Made by a program: the position numbers and the translations under genes
From: Prochlorothrix hollandica PCC 9006 = CALU 1027
GTDB lineage: Bacteria > Cyanobacteriota > Cyanobacteriia > Prochlorotrichales > Prochlorotrichaceae
Reading direction: 5' to 3'
DNA length: 37,843 nt
NCBI RefSeq assembly: GCF_000332315.1
Contig: NZ_KB235935.1
Coordinates: forward strand, 118,549-156,391
The notes under the pieces: model-generated
Told to the model about the DNA's origin: nothing
The model's database searches: none
Seen by the model: the letters and a program-made list of their open reading frames with translations, nothing else
Shown: positions 1-7,531 of the stretch, one piece after another
Layout: each line of letters starts with the position of its first letter
Position numbering within the stretch: position 1 is the stretch's first letter

Positions 1-56
1 GGGGCTGGGGGATGAGGGATGAACAGCACGTTGCCAAACTCCCCGGTCTGGTGTGT

Positions 57-1445
57 CTAAGCCTGGGTGACCCCCTGGGCAACCCCCTGGATCTGCCGTT
101 GCCAGGTGGCCAAATCGTCCAGGGCACGATCGCGGTAGGCTCCATAGCGATCCTGCTTGTTGCGGATGCGCTGGGGCAGGGGGGGCAGAATGCCGAAATT
201 GGGGGGCATGGGTTGGAAATGTTTGGGGGAAGCGCTGCTGATGAACTGGAACAGGGCACCGGACATCAGGGTTGGGGGCAGGGTCACCGGTGCCAGCCCC
301 AGGGCCAGCCGTGCCGCATTGGTGCCCGCCAGCCATCCCCCTGCCGTGGCGGCAGTGTAGCCTTCTGTGCCGATCAGTTGGCCACAGGCTAGCAGGGTGG
401 GCTGTTTGTGGAACTGGAGGCTGGGGTTCAACAGGGTGGGCGCATTAATAAAGGTGTTGCGATGCATCACCCCCATGCGTACAAATTCCGCATTCTCCAA
501 CCCTGGAATCAGCCGAAAGACGCGCTTTTGTTCCCCCCAACGCAAATTAGTCTGAAATCCCACCAGGTTCCACAGTTGCCCCGCCTTGTCCTCTTGGCGC
601 AGTTGGGCCACGGCATAGGGCCGTTTGGCTTTGTTAACGGGATCCTTGAAGTCCCCTAGGCGAGCATCAAACAGACCCACCGGTTTGAGGGGACCATAGC
701 GCATCGTATCTTCCCCCCGCCGTGCCTGTTCTTCCAGGGGTAAGCAGCCCTCAAAAAATTGAGCGGTTTCCCGGTCAAAGTCCTTCAGTTCCGCTTGTTC
801 GGCGCTGGTTAAGGCGGTCCAAAAGTGGAGGTATTGATCCCGATCGAAGGGGCAGTTGAGATAGGCGGCTTCGCCCCGATCGTACCGGGAAGCCAAAAAG
901 GCCACTTCTCGGTTGATGCTGTCCCCCACCACAATGGGGCTAGCGGCATCAAAGAAGCTGCAATAGTCCTGGCCGGTGAACCGTTGCAGATCTTCCCCTA
1001 GGGCGGCACTGGTGAGGGGACCGGTGGCCAGCACCGTAATGCCATCCCTGGGCAACTGGGGCACTTCTTCCCGGCGGAAGTCAATGCGGGGGTGTTGGCT
1101 CAGGCGTTGGGTCAGGTCTTGGCTAAAGGTGCCGCGATCGACGGCTAAGGCACCTCCGGCGGGCACCGCATGGCGATCGGCGCTGCCAATGATCAGGGAA
1201 TTCAACTGCCGCAGTTCCTGGTGCAATAGTCCCGCTGCCCGGTTGCTGGCCATGGCTCCGAAGGAGTTGCTGCACACCAGTTCTGCCACTTGATCGGTGT
1301 GGTGGGCGGGGCTGAGGCGTTGGGGCCGCATTTCGTAGAGGATCACGTCCACCCCCGCTTGGGCAATTTGCCAAGCCGCTTCGGTACCAGCAAGGCCCGC
1401 ACCAATGACAGTAACAGGGGCGATCGAGGAGGAAAAGTCAGTCAT
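57..1445 (-). CDS. trmFO: Methylenetetrahydrofolate--tRNA-(uracil-5-)-methyltransferase TrmFO
   Basis: This enzyme makes 5-methyluridine at position 54 of the tRNA T-loop, using methylene-tetrahydrofolate as carbon donor and FAD/NAD(P)H as reductant; it is cytosolic. The 462-residue product has the N-terminal FAD-binding motif GAGLAG (residues 15-20) followed by E22, the CSNSFGA block with Cys58 (a cysteine of this kind takes part in catalysis in the family), and a C-terminal block [16 protein letters not shown] typical of TrmFO/Gid. Length is normal (435-470). The start is ATG at 1443-1445, which puts the dinucleotide-binding strand at the usual distance from the N-terminus. It lies alone at the left edge. 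Its start faces a MITE-like element about 50 bp away, so any promoter must be short or sit within that element. Family call is very secure. Confidence 0.97.
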   Translation of the reverse strand: MTDFSSSIAPVTVIGAGLAGTEAAWQIAQAGVDVILYEMRPQRLSPAHHTDQVAELVCSNSFGAMASNRAAGLLHQELRQLNSLIIGSADRHAVPAGGALAVDRGTFSQDLTQRLSQHPRIDFRREEVPQLPRDGITVLATGPLTSAALGEDLQRFTGQDYCSFFDAASPIVVGDSINREVAFLASRYDRGEAAYLNCPFDRDQYLHFWTALTSAEQAELKDFDRETAQFFEGCLPLEEQARRGEDTMRYGPLKPVGLFDARLGDFKDPVNKAKRPYAVAQLRQEDKAGQLWNLVGFQTNLRWGEQKRVFRLIPGLENAEFVRMGVMHRNTFINAPTLLNPSLQFHKQPTLLACGQLIGTEGYTAATAGGWLAGTNAARLALGLAPVTLPPTLMSGALFQFISSASPKHFQPMPPNFGILPPLPQRIRNKQDRYGAYRDRALDDLATWQRQIQGVAQGVTQA

Positions 1446-1493
1446 GGCTCAAGGGGGGGATAGGAATCGTAGCAATGGATTAACAATACGTCC

Positions 1494-1597
1494 TACAGCA
1501 ACCCTAAATCAGTTGTAGGCATCTCGATGGCTGAAACCCTGGGTGTGGTGTGCCCCCGGAGGGCGTACCCCACAGGACCCATTATAGGACTGCTGTA
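1494..1597. mobile_element. MITE-like element, copy 1 (TA-flanked)
   Basis: The left end reads TACAGCAACCCTAAATCAGT and the right end, reverse-complemented, reads TACAGCAGTCCTATAATGGG, so the element has imperfect terminal inverted repeats bounded by TA. A nearly identical 103-bp copy lies in opposite orientation at 9076-9178. The interior holds a GC-rich inverted repeat around the string GTGTGCCCCCGGAGGG. No ORF of its own is present. The TA boundaries and size suit a non-autonomous element moved by an IS630/Tc1-mariner-type transposase, but no transposase is in this window. Confidence 0.72.
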
Positions 1598-1632
1598 TGG
1601 TAGAGGGTTTTGCGAACTTATAGCAGTCCTGG

Positions 1633-1648
1633 CGGCTGGATCCAGCCG
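1633..1648. repeat. 16-bp perfect palindrome
   Basis: CGGCTGGATCCAGCCG is its own reverse complement. It lies between the MITE-like element and the promoter-like TATAAT of the next gene, about 100 bp before that gene's start. It could be a hairpin or a protein-binding site; nothing in the sequence decides between these. The rest of 1446-1749 holds no gene that I can support. Confidence 0.5.
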
Positions 1649-1716
1649 GTTCTTGCCTGAGTACACCCCCTTGGGGGGCACGATCGCCGCTGACTCTGCT
1701 GGTCTGCTTCCCTGGG

Positions 1717-1722
1717 TATAAT
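1717..1722 (+). promoter_or_regulatory. Candidate -10 box for the small coiled-coil gene
   Basis: A perfect TATAAT lies 28 bases before the ATG at 1750. No good -35 hexamer is found at 16-18 bp spacing; CTGACT at 1690-1695 is 21 bp away. A similar TATAAT precedes the next gene at 2636-2641, so the two genes probably have separate promoters. Confidence 0.4.
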
Positions 1723-1749
1723 CGAGGGGTTGATCGGGGGGGCTGGGGT

Positions 1750-2310
1750 ATGGCTGAGGGTCGGGCAACGGATCGGGCAACGGGTCGGGCCACTGGGGAC
1801 GAAAATGTGCGGTTACTCCAGGAGCAGCTTGCTGGCAAGGAAAAGGCGTTGATTTTGGCTCCCCTGGAGGACAAGGTGCGCATTCGTCAGCAAATCTCAG
1901 AATTACGGCGGGAGATTGCAGAGGTTGAGGATCGGTTGTCCGCAGGGGAGACGGGCCGATGGCGGGAACCTGGGGCGGCGGCGGTTCAATCGATTTCGGA
2001 GGGGCAGGGGTTTCAGGCGAACCAGCCCACGGGTCCGGTGATTCAGGGCAACGGCAACCAGGTTTCGGTGAACTATTACGGTGGGGAAGCTGGGCAACAA
2101 CCGACCGGTCAACCCCCAACCGGATCGCGGGTGCAGCAGTTGCGGCGCGATCGCCTGGAACGGGAATTAGATCACCTGACGCAAGAGTATCAGGCGGTGG
2201 CGGATCAGGTGGCGGTGACCCTGGATCCGACGGTGCGGGTGCGGTTGGAGCGGCAGTTGGAGCAATTGGAAGCCAGGATGGGGGCGATCGAGGCGGACTT
2301 AACCCCCTAG
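1750..2310 (+). CDS. Small coiled-coil adaptor-like protein paired with a STAND NTPase
   Basis: The function is unknown. The 186-residue product begins with a short repeat (RATDRATGRATG), then a helical hairpin (about residues 19-63, key string LLQEQLAGKEKALILAP), a linker, the strand-like motif PVIQGNGNQVSVNYYGG (about residues 96-112), and a second helical hairpin (about residues 127-184) with RVRLERQLEQLEARM. The first hairpin and the strand motif recur at the N-terminus of the downstream NB-ARC/TPR protein. At DNA level 1800-1920 and 2695-2815 differ at only about ten positions by eye, which points to a recent duplication. The two hairpins within this protein also resemble each other (DKVRIRQQISELRREI versus TVRVRLERQLEQLEAR). 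There is no signal peptide, membrane segment or catalytic motif. Inference: a stand-alone adaptor or regulator that pairs with the STAND protein through the shared module. Confidence 0.75.
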   Translation: MAEGRATDRATGRATGDENVRLLQEQLAGKEKALILAPLEDKVRIRQQISELRREIAEVEDRLSAGETGRWREPGAAAVQSISEGQGFQANQPTGPVIQGNGNQVSVNYYGGEAGQQPTGQPPTGSRVQQLRRDRLERELDHLTQEYQAVADQVAVTLDPTVRVRLERQLEQLEARMGAIEADLTP

Positions 2311-2496
2311 GGTCATGACTGCCACTGTTGCCATAACCAGGCACTGACTTTGCCATGGTTCTGGGTGCGGCTGCGGCGTAGGGCTTCTTCAGCCAACGAG
2401 CAACCTTGGGATCCCTGTGTTGGGTTTCGCCCGGTCGGTTGGGGCGGTGTGCCTGAAGGGTGGGACAGCTCAACCCAACCTACAACTGCTGGGATG

Positions 2497-2536
2497 GTCG
2501 AGTTGTACTCGACCCAAAGCCGACTACAAGTCGGCT
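2497..2536. repeat. Twin palindromes of the AGCCGACT/GTCGAGT family
   Basis: GTCGAGTTGTACTCGAC (2497-2513) is an inverted repeat and is followed four bases later by AGCCGACTACAAGTCGGCT (2518-2536), a second one. The same two palindromes, in the opposite order on this strand, form the 59-bp unit of the array at 16521-16669. This is a dispersed palindromic repeat, not a gene. Confidence 0.75.
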
Positions 2537-2635
2537 CTCCCAGGAGGATCGTCGAGTTATCCTGGGATTGGGTTGGCCGATCGGGCAACTGTTCGATCGG
2601 GGGATTGGCTCAGGGGTGGGTTGGCAGGGGGTGGC

Positions 2636-2641
2636 TATAAT
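2636..2641 (+). promoter_or_regulatory. Candidate -10 box for the NB-ARC/TPR gene
   Basis: A perfect TATAAT lies 30 bases before the ATG at 2672. TTGGCA at 2621-2626 is too close (9 bp) to be a normal -35, and TTGGCT at 2605-2610 is too far (25 bp). The placement mirrors the TATAAT in front of the paralogous small gene. Confidence 0.4.
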
Positions 2642-2671
2642 GGGGCGAATGGAATTTAGAGTTATGCAACG

Positions 2672-5600
2672 ATGGCCGATCGAGGGACTGACGGGGAAAA
2701 TCTACGGTTACTCCAGGAGCAGCTTGCTGGCAAGGAAAAGGCGTTAATTTTGGCTCCCCCGGAGGACAAGGTGCGCATCGGTCAGCAAATCTCGGAGTTA
2801 CGGCAGGAGATTGCGGACTTTAAGGCGAGGGTCCTAGGGGAGGGCGAGGGCCGATCGCAGGAACCAGGGACGGCGGGAGCGGTGCAATCGGTTTTGGGGG
2901 GCCAGGGGGTTCAGGTGAACCAGCCCAAGGCACCCGTAATCCTAGGGGATCAAAATACGGTCAATATCCACTACCACGGGATCGAGGCACCGCAGAATTT
3001 GCAGGCGGGGGCACCGTTCCGGGTCAGCGGGGGGGGCGGGGGTCTGTTTGTGGGGCGGGGGGAGGAGTTGGCGCGGCTGCGGCAGTTGCTGGGACAGCCG
3101 GGACTGGTGGCGATCGCGGCGGCGGCAGGACTGGGGGGCGTGGGCAAGACGGCGTTGGCGCGGCAGTATGTGGGGCGCTACCGGGCAGACTATCCGGCGG
3201 GGATTTGGTGGCTGGCACCGGGCGATCGGGTGGGGAGTTTGGTGATTGAGGCGGAAATTTTGGGCTGGGGGGCACCGCCGGACAACTTGCAGACGGATCA
3301 GCAGCGGGCGCAGTGGGTTTATCAACAGTGGCTGGAGCGGTTCCCGGAGGGTTCCCGGCTTGTGGTTTGGGATGATGGGCAAAAATTCAAGGATATTCGG
3401 CCTTTTCTACCGAGTGATCCCCGCTTTCAGGTGCTGCTGACCACTCGCAGCAAGTGGGGCGATCCGGTGCGGCGCTTGGATTTGGATACCTTGCCCCGTA
3501 GTGATGCGTTTCGGCTATTGCGGACGCTGATGGGGGACGATGATCGCCTACGGCAGGAACTACCCGCCGCCAAAGCCCTCTGTGCATGGCTGGGTTATCT
3601 ACCGTTGGCGCTGGAGTTGATGGGGCGCTATCTGGCGGTGCGGCCTGGGGTGACGTTGGCGAAGACCTTGGAGCGGTTGGAGCAGCAGCGGCTGGCGGCG
3701 CGGGCATTGTCCAATGTACCGGAGGAAATGGAGTATCAAGATACGGTGCAGGCGGCGTTTGAGTTGAGTTGGCAAACCTTGACCGAGCCGGAGCGGGAGT
3801 TGCTGGGGGCGCTGTCGTTGTTTGCCTTGGCTCCGATTCCGATGGATCTCATCCGGGGGGCGTTGGCGGATTGGGATGAGGAGGATTTGGAGGATGGTTT
3901 GGCGGGGTTGGTGGGGCGATCGTTGGTGTCGGTGCAAACGGGAAGCCGCGAGACTCCCCAAGAGGGCGGGCACGGGGCACAAGAGGGCGGGCACGGGGCA
4001 CAAGAGGGCGGGCACGGGGGCACCGCCCCTACCGAAGGGCGGGGGGTGGGCGCAGTCGAACCCCCATTGACGACCTACAACCTCCATGCCTTGGTGCGGG
4101 AGTTTGGGCGGGGGAAGCTGGGGACGGAACTGGCGGAACAGGGGGACTCTCTGCGGCGGGGGGTGGCGGCGGCCCTGGTGGCGGTGGCGAAAACTGTACC
4201 CCCAACCGTGACCTTGCAGGTTTTGGAGCGGGTGCAGGGAGCCGTGCCCCATTTGGAAGTGGTGGCCCAGGAATTGACGGATTGGGTTGTTGAGGATGAA
4301 GTTATTACACCGATGACTCGCCTTGCTTGGCTTGCACAGGGTCAAAATCGCTGGTCTGAAGCAGAACGGTGGTATGGCCAATGCCTTGACCTCACGGAAA
4401 CCCGTTTTGGCCTCTCCCATCCCGACACCGCCACCAGTTTGAACAATTTGGCGGAATTGTATCGATCCATGGGCCGCTACGAGGAGGCGTTACCCCTGTT
4501 GGAGCGATCGTTGGCAATTGATAAGGGGGTCTATGGTGAGAATCATCCCGAAATTGCCACCGATTTGAACAATTTGGCGCTCTTGTACTATTCCATGGGC
4601 CGCTACGAGGAGGCGTTACCCCTGTACGGGCGATCGTTGGCGATACGGGAGCAGGAATTGGGGGCAAACCATCCCCACACCGCCACCAGTTTGAACAATT
4701 TGGCGGAATTGTATCGAGCCATGGGCCGCTACGAGGAGGCGTTACCCCTGTACGGGCGATCGTTGGCGATTTGGGAGCAGGAATTGGGGGCAAACCATCC
4801 CGACACCGCCACCAGTTTGAACAATTTGGCGGGATTGTACGAGTCCATGGGCCGCTACGAGGAGGCGTTACCCCTGTATCAGAGATCGTTGGCGATACGG
4901 GAGCAGGAATTGGGAGCAAACCATCCCGACACCGCCCAAGGTTTGAACAATTTGGCGCTCTTGTACTATTCCATGGGCCGCTACGAGGAGGCGTTACCCC
5001 TGTTTCAGCGATCGTTGGCGATTTGTGAGCAGGAATTGGGGACAAACCATCCCCACACCGCCTCCAGTTTGAACAATTTGGCGGGATTGTACTATTCCAT
5101 GGGCCGCTACGGGGAGGCGTTACCCCTGTTTCAGCGATCGTTGGCGATACGGGAGCAGGAATTGGGGGTAAACCATCCCGACACCGCCACCAGTTTGAAC
5201 GATTTGGCGGGATTGTACCAGTCCATGGGCCGCTACCAGGAGGCGTTACCCCTGTACGGGCGATCGTTGGCGATTTATGAGCAGGCATTGGGGGCAAACC
5301 ATCCCGCCACCGCCACCAGTTTGAACAATTTGGCGGGATTGTACGAGTCCATAGGCCGCTACGAGGAGGCGTTACCCCTGTATCAGCGATCGTTGGCGAT
5401 TATGGAGCAGGAATTGGGGGCAAACCATCCCTCCACCGCCATTGGTTTAGGCAACCTTGCTAACATTTATGGGGAACAGGGGCGGTTTTCTGAAGCAGAA
5501 ACCCATTTGTATCAAGCCTTAACAATTTTTGTGCAAGCTGTTGGCCAAGAACATCCCTACACTACCGAAACCCTCAACCGTTTGGGCCGCTTAGTCCAAC

Positions 5601-5692
5601 GCGCTCTCCAAGCCAACCAAACCGCCCAACTCTCCGATCATCCCCTCACCCAACACCTCCTCCAAGCCCTCCGGGACTCCCTCAACCCGTGA
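2672..5692 (+). CDS. NB-ARC/TPR STAND NTPase with N-terminal helical adaptor module
   Basis: This is a large signal-sensing NTPase of the STAND class: NB-ARC drives a switch and the TPR superhelix is the likely sensor. Residues 9-55 form a helical hairpin shared with the upstream small protein, followed by PVILGDQNTVNIHYHG (about residues 88-103), a strand motif also shared with it. The NB-ARC part has Walker A GLGGVGKT (153-160), a Walker-B-like LVVWDD (230-235), LLTTRS (about 254-259) and LGYLPLALEL (about 309-318). A low-complexity GGHGAQE linker (about 434-450) precedes nine or ten tetratricopeptide repeats (about 550-980), eight of them nearly identical 42-residue units with MGRYEEALPL. 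The core resembles plant/animal NLR relatives and the kinesin-light-chain TPR type. No protease, nuclease or TIR effector domain is visible, so any effector would be recruited through the N-terminal module. The domain calls are secure; the role is inference. Confidence 0.92.
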   Translation: MADRGTDGENLRLLQEQLAGKEKALILAPPEDKVRIGQQISELRQEIADFKARVLGEGEGRSQEPGTAGAVQSVLGGQGVQVNQPKAPVILGDQNTVNIHYHGIEAPQNLQAGAPFRVSGGGGGLFVGRGEELARLRQLLGQPGLVAIAAAAGLGGVGKTALARQYVGRYRADYPAGIWWLAPGDRVGSLVIEAEILGWGAPPDNLQTDQQRAQWVYQQWLERFPEGSRLVVWDDGQKFKDIRPFLPSDPRFQVLLTTRSKWGDPVRRLDLDTLPRSDAFRLLRTLMGDDDRLRQELPAAKALCAWLGYLPLALELMGRYLAVRPGVTLAKTLERLEQQRLAARALSNVPEEMEYQDTVQAAFELSWQTLTEPERELLGALSLFALAPIPMDLIRGALADWDEEDLEDGLAGLVGRSLVSVQTGSRETPQEGGHGAQEGGHGAQEGGHGGTAPTEGRGVGAVEPPLTTYNLHALVREFGRGKLGTELAEQGDSLRRGVAAALVAVAKTVPPTVTLQVLERVQGAVPHLEVVAQELTDWVVEDEVITPMTRLAWLAQGQNRWSEAERWYGQCLDLTETRFGLSHPDTATSLNNLAELYRSMGRYEEALPLLERSLAIDKGVYGENHPEIATDLNNLALLYYSMGRYEEALPLYGRSLAIREQELGANHPHTATSLNNLAELYRAMGRYEEALPLYGRSLAIWEQELGANHPDTATSLNNLAGLYESMGRYEEALPLYQRSLAIREQELGANHPDTAQGLNNLALLYYSMGRYEEALPLFQRSLAICEQELGTNHPHTASSLNNLAGLYYSMGRYGEALPLFQRSLAIREQELGVNHPDTATSLNDLAGLYQSMGRYQEALPLYGRSLAIYEQALGANHPATATSLNNLAGLYESIGRYEEALPLYQRSLAIMEQELGANHPSTAIGLGNLANIYGEQGRFSEAETHLYQALTIFVQAVGQEHPYTTETLNRLGRLVQRALQANQTAQLSDHPLTQHLLQALRDSLNP
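3961..4035. repeat. 21-bp triplicated GC-rich repeat inside the STAND gene
   Basis: The unit AGAGGGCGGGCACGGGGCACA occurs three times in tandem, the last running into a CACCGCCCCTACC end that pairs with the GGGCGGGCACGGGG half as a hairpin. It sits exactly between the NTPase and the TPR region, keeps the reading frame (21 bp per unit) and is translated as GGHGAQE repeats. It looks like a dispersed intergenic-type repeat that inserted or expanded in frame. Confidence 0.7.
4429..5436 (+). repeat. Eight 126-bp tandem repeats encoding TPRs
   Basis: The string GGGCCGCTACGAGGAGGCG or close variants recurs at 126-bp steps (for example 4471, 4597, 4723). Units agree at most third-codon positions as well, so they are recent DNA duplications or are kept alike by gene conversion. 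Differences cluster in a few codons (ELYRS, LLYYS, GLYES; YGRS, YQRS, FQRS). Confidence 0.88.
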
Positions 5693-5756
5693 CCCATTCT
5701 GATCCCCGGTTGTTGCGCTGATCCCGGCCAACCCCAGCCTACAGGGGGGAGCCAGA

Positions 5757-6476
5757 CTAGGGCCGATCCCGAACCCACAGCGCCAATCCGCCCCCCTTGC
5801 CCCGGGCCGCGATCGCCCCCTCCGTAACCCAGAAATAGCTAAAAAAAGCCTGTTCCTTGACCCGTTGGCCATAGAACTTTTGCTCCCGATCGGCCCCTTG
5901 GCGAATATAGCCGCTGTAGAGGGGTAACGCCCCTAGGCTGGCCGTCAGTCGCGTAAAATCGAAGGCCAAAATTCGCTCCCGGTGCAGACAAGTCAGCCCC
6001 CCCACCGCCAACCGCAGTCCCCCAAACTCCACCGTATTCAGCACCTGACCTTGGCCCTGGGGATCCGGCTCTGGGGGAGTCAGTCCCGCCAAGGGGGGCA
6101 AGGCACCGCTGCCATAGGCCAGGGTAATTTTGACCCAAGGCGGCAGAAACTTACCCGCCCCCAACATCACCCCCGCCCGCTGTCGGGCCTTTTGGGTACC
6201 GGTGATAAAGGTTAAGCGCCAGGTGCCCACCACTGCGCCATAGTCATGGTGAAACTTAGCCGCCTTGGCTTGGCTTTCAGCGGCGATCAGGGCTTGGACC
6301 ACCGTCTTGGGATCCGGGCGAGGCCGGGAGCGATCGCCCCCAAAGGCCACCGCCGCCGCCAGGGTCGCCTCCAGATCCAGGGCATTAGCCGCCGGGGAAT
6401 CAGACACCGGGGAACCAGACGCTGGGGAATTAGACCCTGGAGAATCAGACACAGGGGAATCAGAGGGCATGGCCAT
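5757..6476 (-). CDS. Conserved protein, possibly fibrillin/PAP-like
   Basis: The 239-residue product starts with a low-complexity segment of repeated five-residue units of the type DSPVS (about residues 5-29), encoded by a 15-bp tandem repeat. The rest looks like a compact beta-rich domain with GTWRLTFITGT (about residues 84-94), a phrase typical of plastid-lipid-associated/fibrillin-type proteins, and a conserved-looking C-terminus (EQAFFSYFWVTEGAIAARGK). In cyanobacteria and plastids such proteins associate with thylakoid lipids or lipid droplets and may bind small hydrophobic molecules; that role here is only a suggestion. It follows gatC by 10 bp on the same strand and may be the last gene of a map-ycf3-gatC run. 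The real start may lie downstream of the repeat, since the repeat is unlikely to be part of the fold. Confidence 0.72.
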   Translation of the reverse strand: MAMPSDSPVSDSPGSNSPASGSPVSDSPAANALDLEATLAAAVAFGGDRSRPRPDPKTVVQALIAAESQAKAAKFHHDYGAVVGTWRLTFITGTQKARQRAGVMLGAGKFLPPWVKITLAYGSGALPPLAGLTPPEPDPQGQGQVLNTVEFGGLRLAVGGLTCLHRERILAFDFTRLTASLGALPLYSGYIRQGADREQKFYGQRVKEQAFFSYFWVTEGAIAARGKGGGLALWVRDRP

Positions 6477-6486
6477 TAGTCATCAT

Positions 6487-6780
6487 TTAGTCATCATTGA
6501 GAATCTTGGGAACCCGGAAAAACTCCCCATCCCGATCGGGGGCACAGTCCAAAATTTCCTCCCGGTGGGCATAGGTGGCCTGGGTATCGGCCCGCACCAC
6601 ATTGCTCACATCAATGGCGCGGGTGGTGGGGGGCACGTTCTCGGTGTCCAGTTCGCTCAGTTGCTCGAAGTAATCGAGAATGCTGTTGATCTGGGGCGTA
6701 AACTGCTCCTCTTCGGTGGCAGTCAGGGCTAGGCGGGCCAAGTGGGCCACTTTTTGGACCTGGGCGCGATCGAGGCTCAT
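6487..6780 (-). CDS. gatC: Aspartyl/glutamyl-tRNA(Asn/Gln) amidotransferase subunit C
   Basis: GatC is the small subunit that wraps around GatA in the GatCAB complex, which converts Glu-tRNA(Gln) (and Asp-tRNA(Asn)) to Gln-tRNA(Gln). The 97-residue product has the family's start ([13 protein letters not shown]), the central [20 protein letters not shown] and the C-terminal [22 protein letters not shown], with normal length (about 95-100). ATG at 6778-6780 gives the usual N-terminus. It sits 90 bp after ycf3 and 10 bp before the fibrillin-like gene on the same strand. gatA and gatB are not in this window, as is common in cyanobacteria where the subunits are scattered. Confidence 0.97.
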   Translation of the reverse strand: MSLDRAQVQKVAHLARLALTATEEEQFTPQINSILDYFEQLSELDTENVPPTTRAIDVSNVVRADTQATYAHREEILDCAPDRDGEFFRVPKILNDD

Positions 6781-6870
6781 GGTGGTTGCAAAGGTGAGGA
6801 ATAGCGGGGATTGAAAGGGGGGGTGAAAGAGCGATCTGCTGGTGTCAGAGGTTGACTGGGCGATCGCCGC

Positions 6871-7473
6871 CTAGAAATACACGTCGATTTTCGATCGGCC
6901 CGAAGTTTTCAGCCAGTTTTGGGCTTCGATGTAATTATTGGGGGCCAACTGAATCGCCCGCACCCAATACTCCGCCGCCAGGGTGTACAGTTCCTCCGCC
7001 TGGGTGTCCAAGGCTTCCGCCTTGCTCAGCATCAACTCCGTTGGCTCCGAACCGTCCCCCTGGTCATAGTCCACCTGGTTCCGCAGTTGCTTTTCCTCAT
7101 CCTTCAGTTGTTCAGCGCGATAGTGGTGAATCACCGCCAAATTATTGAAAGCCTGGGGCATTTGGGGATTTTGCTCCACCGCTTGCAGGTAGTAATCGAT
7201 GGCCCGATCGTGATCCCCATTGCTGGTGTGGATTAACCCAATATTGTAGAGAATGAAGCTGCGATCGTTGGGATCCGGCTCCAACTTCAAGGCTTCCTCA
7301 TAGTTTTGCAGCGCCTCTGCATATTCCCCATCCCCCTGGGCCGACATCCCATCGCGGTAATAGGCAAAGGCTTCCTTAGCCTGCTTGTTGGTGGGCAGAA
7401 TCTTGAGGATGATATCCGCCATCACCGTAAAGGTCTTATCAACAAAATTATCGTTGCGCTGCGATCGTGGCAT
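6871..7473 (-). CDS. ycf3: Photosystem I assembly protein Ycf3 with an extra internal segment
   Basis: Ycf3 is a TPR chaperone on the stromal/cytoplasmic face of the thylakoid that helps assemble the PsaA/PsaB core of photosystem I. The start [20 protein letters not shown] and the end [17 protein letters not shown] are diagnostic, with three TPRs around [37 protein letters not shown] and the [15 protein letters not shown] unit. The product has 200 residues against about 170 in the family as I know it. The extra length lies between the second and third TPR: about 43 residues from LKDEEKQL to LYTL replace a usual 16 or so, with an acidic [11 protein letters not shown] stretch. It is 58 bp downstream of map and 90 bp upstream of gatC, all on the minus strand. 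Identity is certain; the meaning of the insert is unknown. Confidence 0.96.
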   Translation of the reverse strand: MPRSQRNDNFVDKTFTVMADIILKILPTNKQAKEAFAYYRDGMSAQGDGEYAEALQNYEEALKLEPDPNDRSFILYNIGLIHTSNGDHDRAIDYYLQAVEQNPQMPQAFNNLAVIHHYRAEQLKDEEKQLRNQVDYDQGDGSEPTELMLSKAEALDTQAEELYTLAAEYWVRAIQLAPNNYIEAQNWLKTSGRSKIDVYF

Positions 7474-7531
7474 AAGTAACTCCCTAAACCTCCCTAAACC
7501 TGGGTCTAAACGTGGTCTAAACTTTAGTGCT

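Larger units (their letters stand above)
2311..2671. other. Intergenic gap with palindromic repeat and candidate promoter
   Basis: No gene is supported here. The gap holds two adjacent palindromes (2497-2536) of the family that also forms the array at 16521-16669, and a TATAAT at 2636-2641. Reading frames crossing this stretch are by-products of the palindromes. Confidence 0.6.

Noticed and set aside
1493-2473. A 326-codon minus-strand frame opposite the small adaptor gene
   Set aside because: The product is a Pro/Ser-rich string without pattern; the plus-strand frame has a paralogue in the next gene.
3599-4420. A 273-codon minus-strand frame within the STAND gene
   Set aside because: Shadow of the NB-ARC domain; Arg/His/Pro-rich composition without any domain.
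4392-5297. A 301-codon minus-strand frame across the TPR repeats
   Set aside because: It is open only because the 126-bp repeat lacks a stop in that frame; the plus strand encodes clear TPRs.
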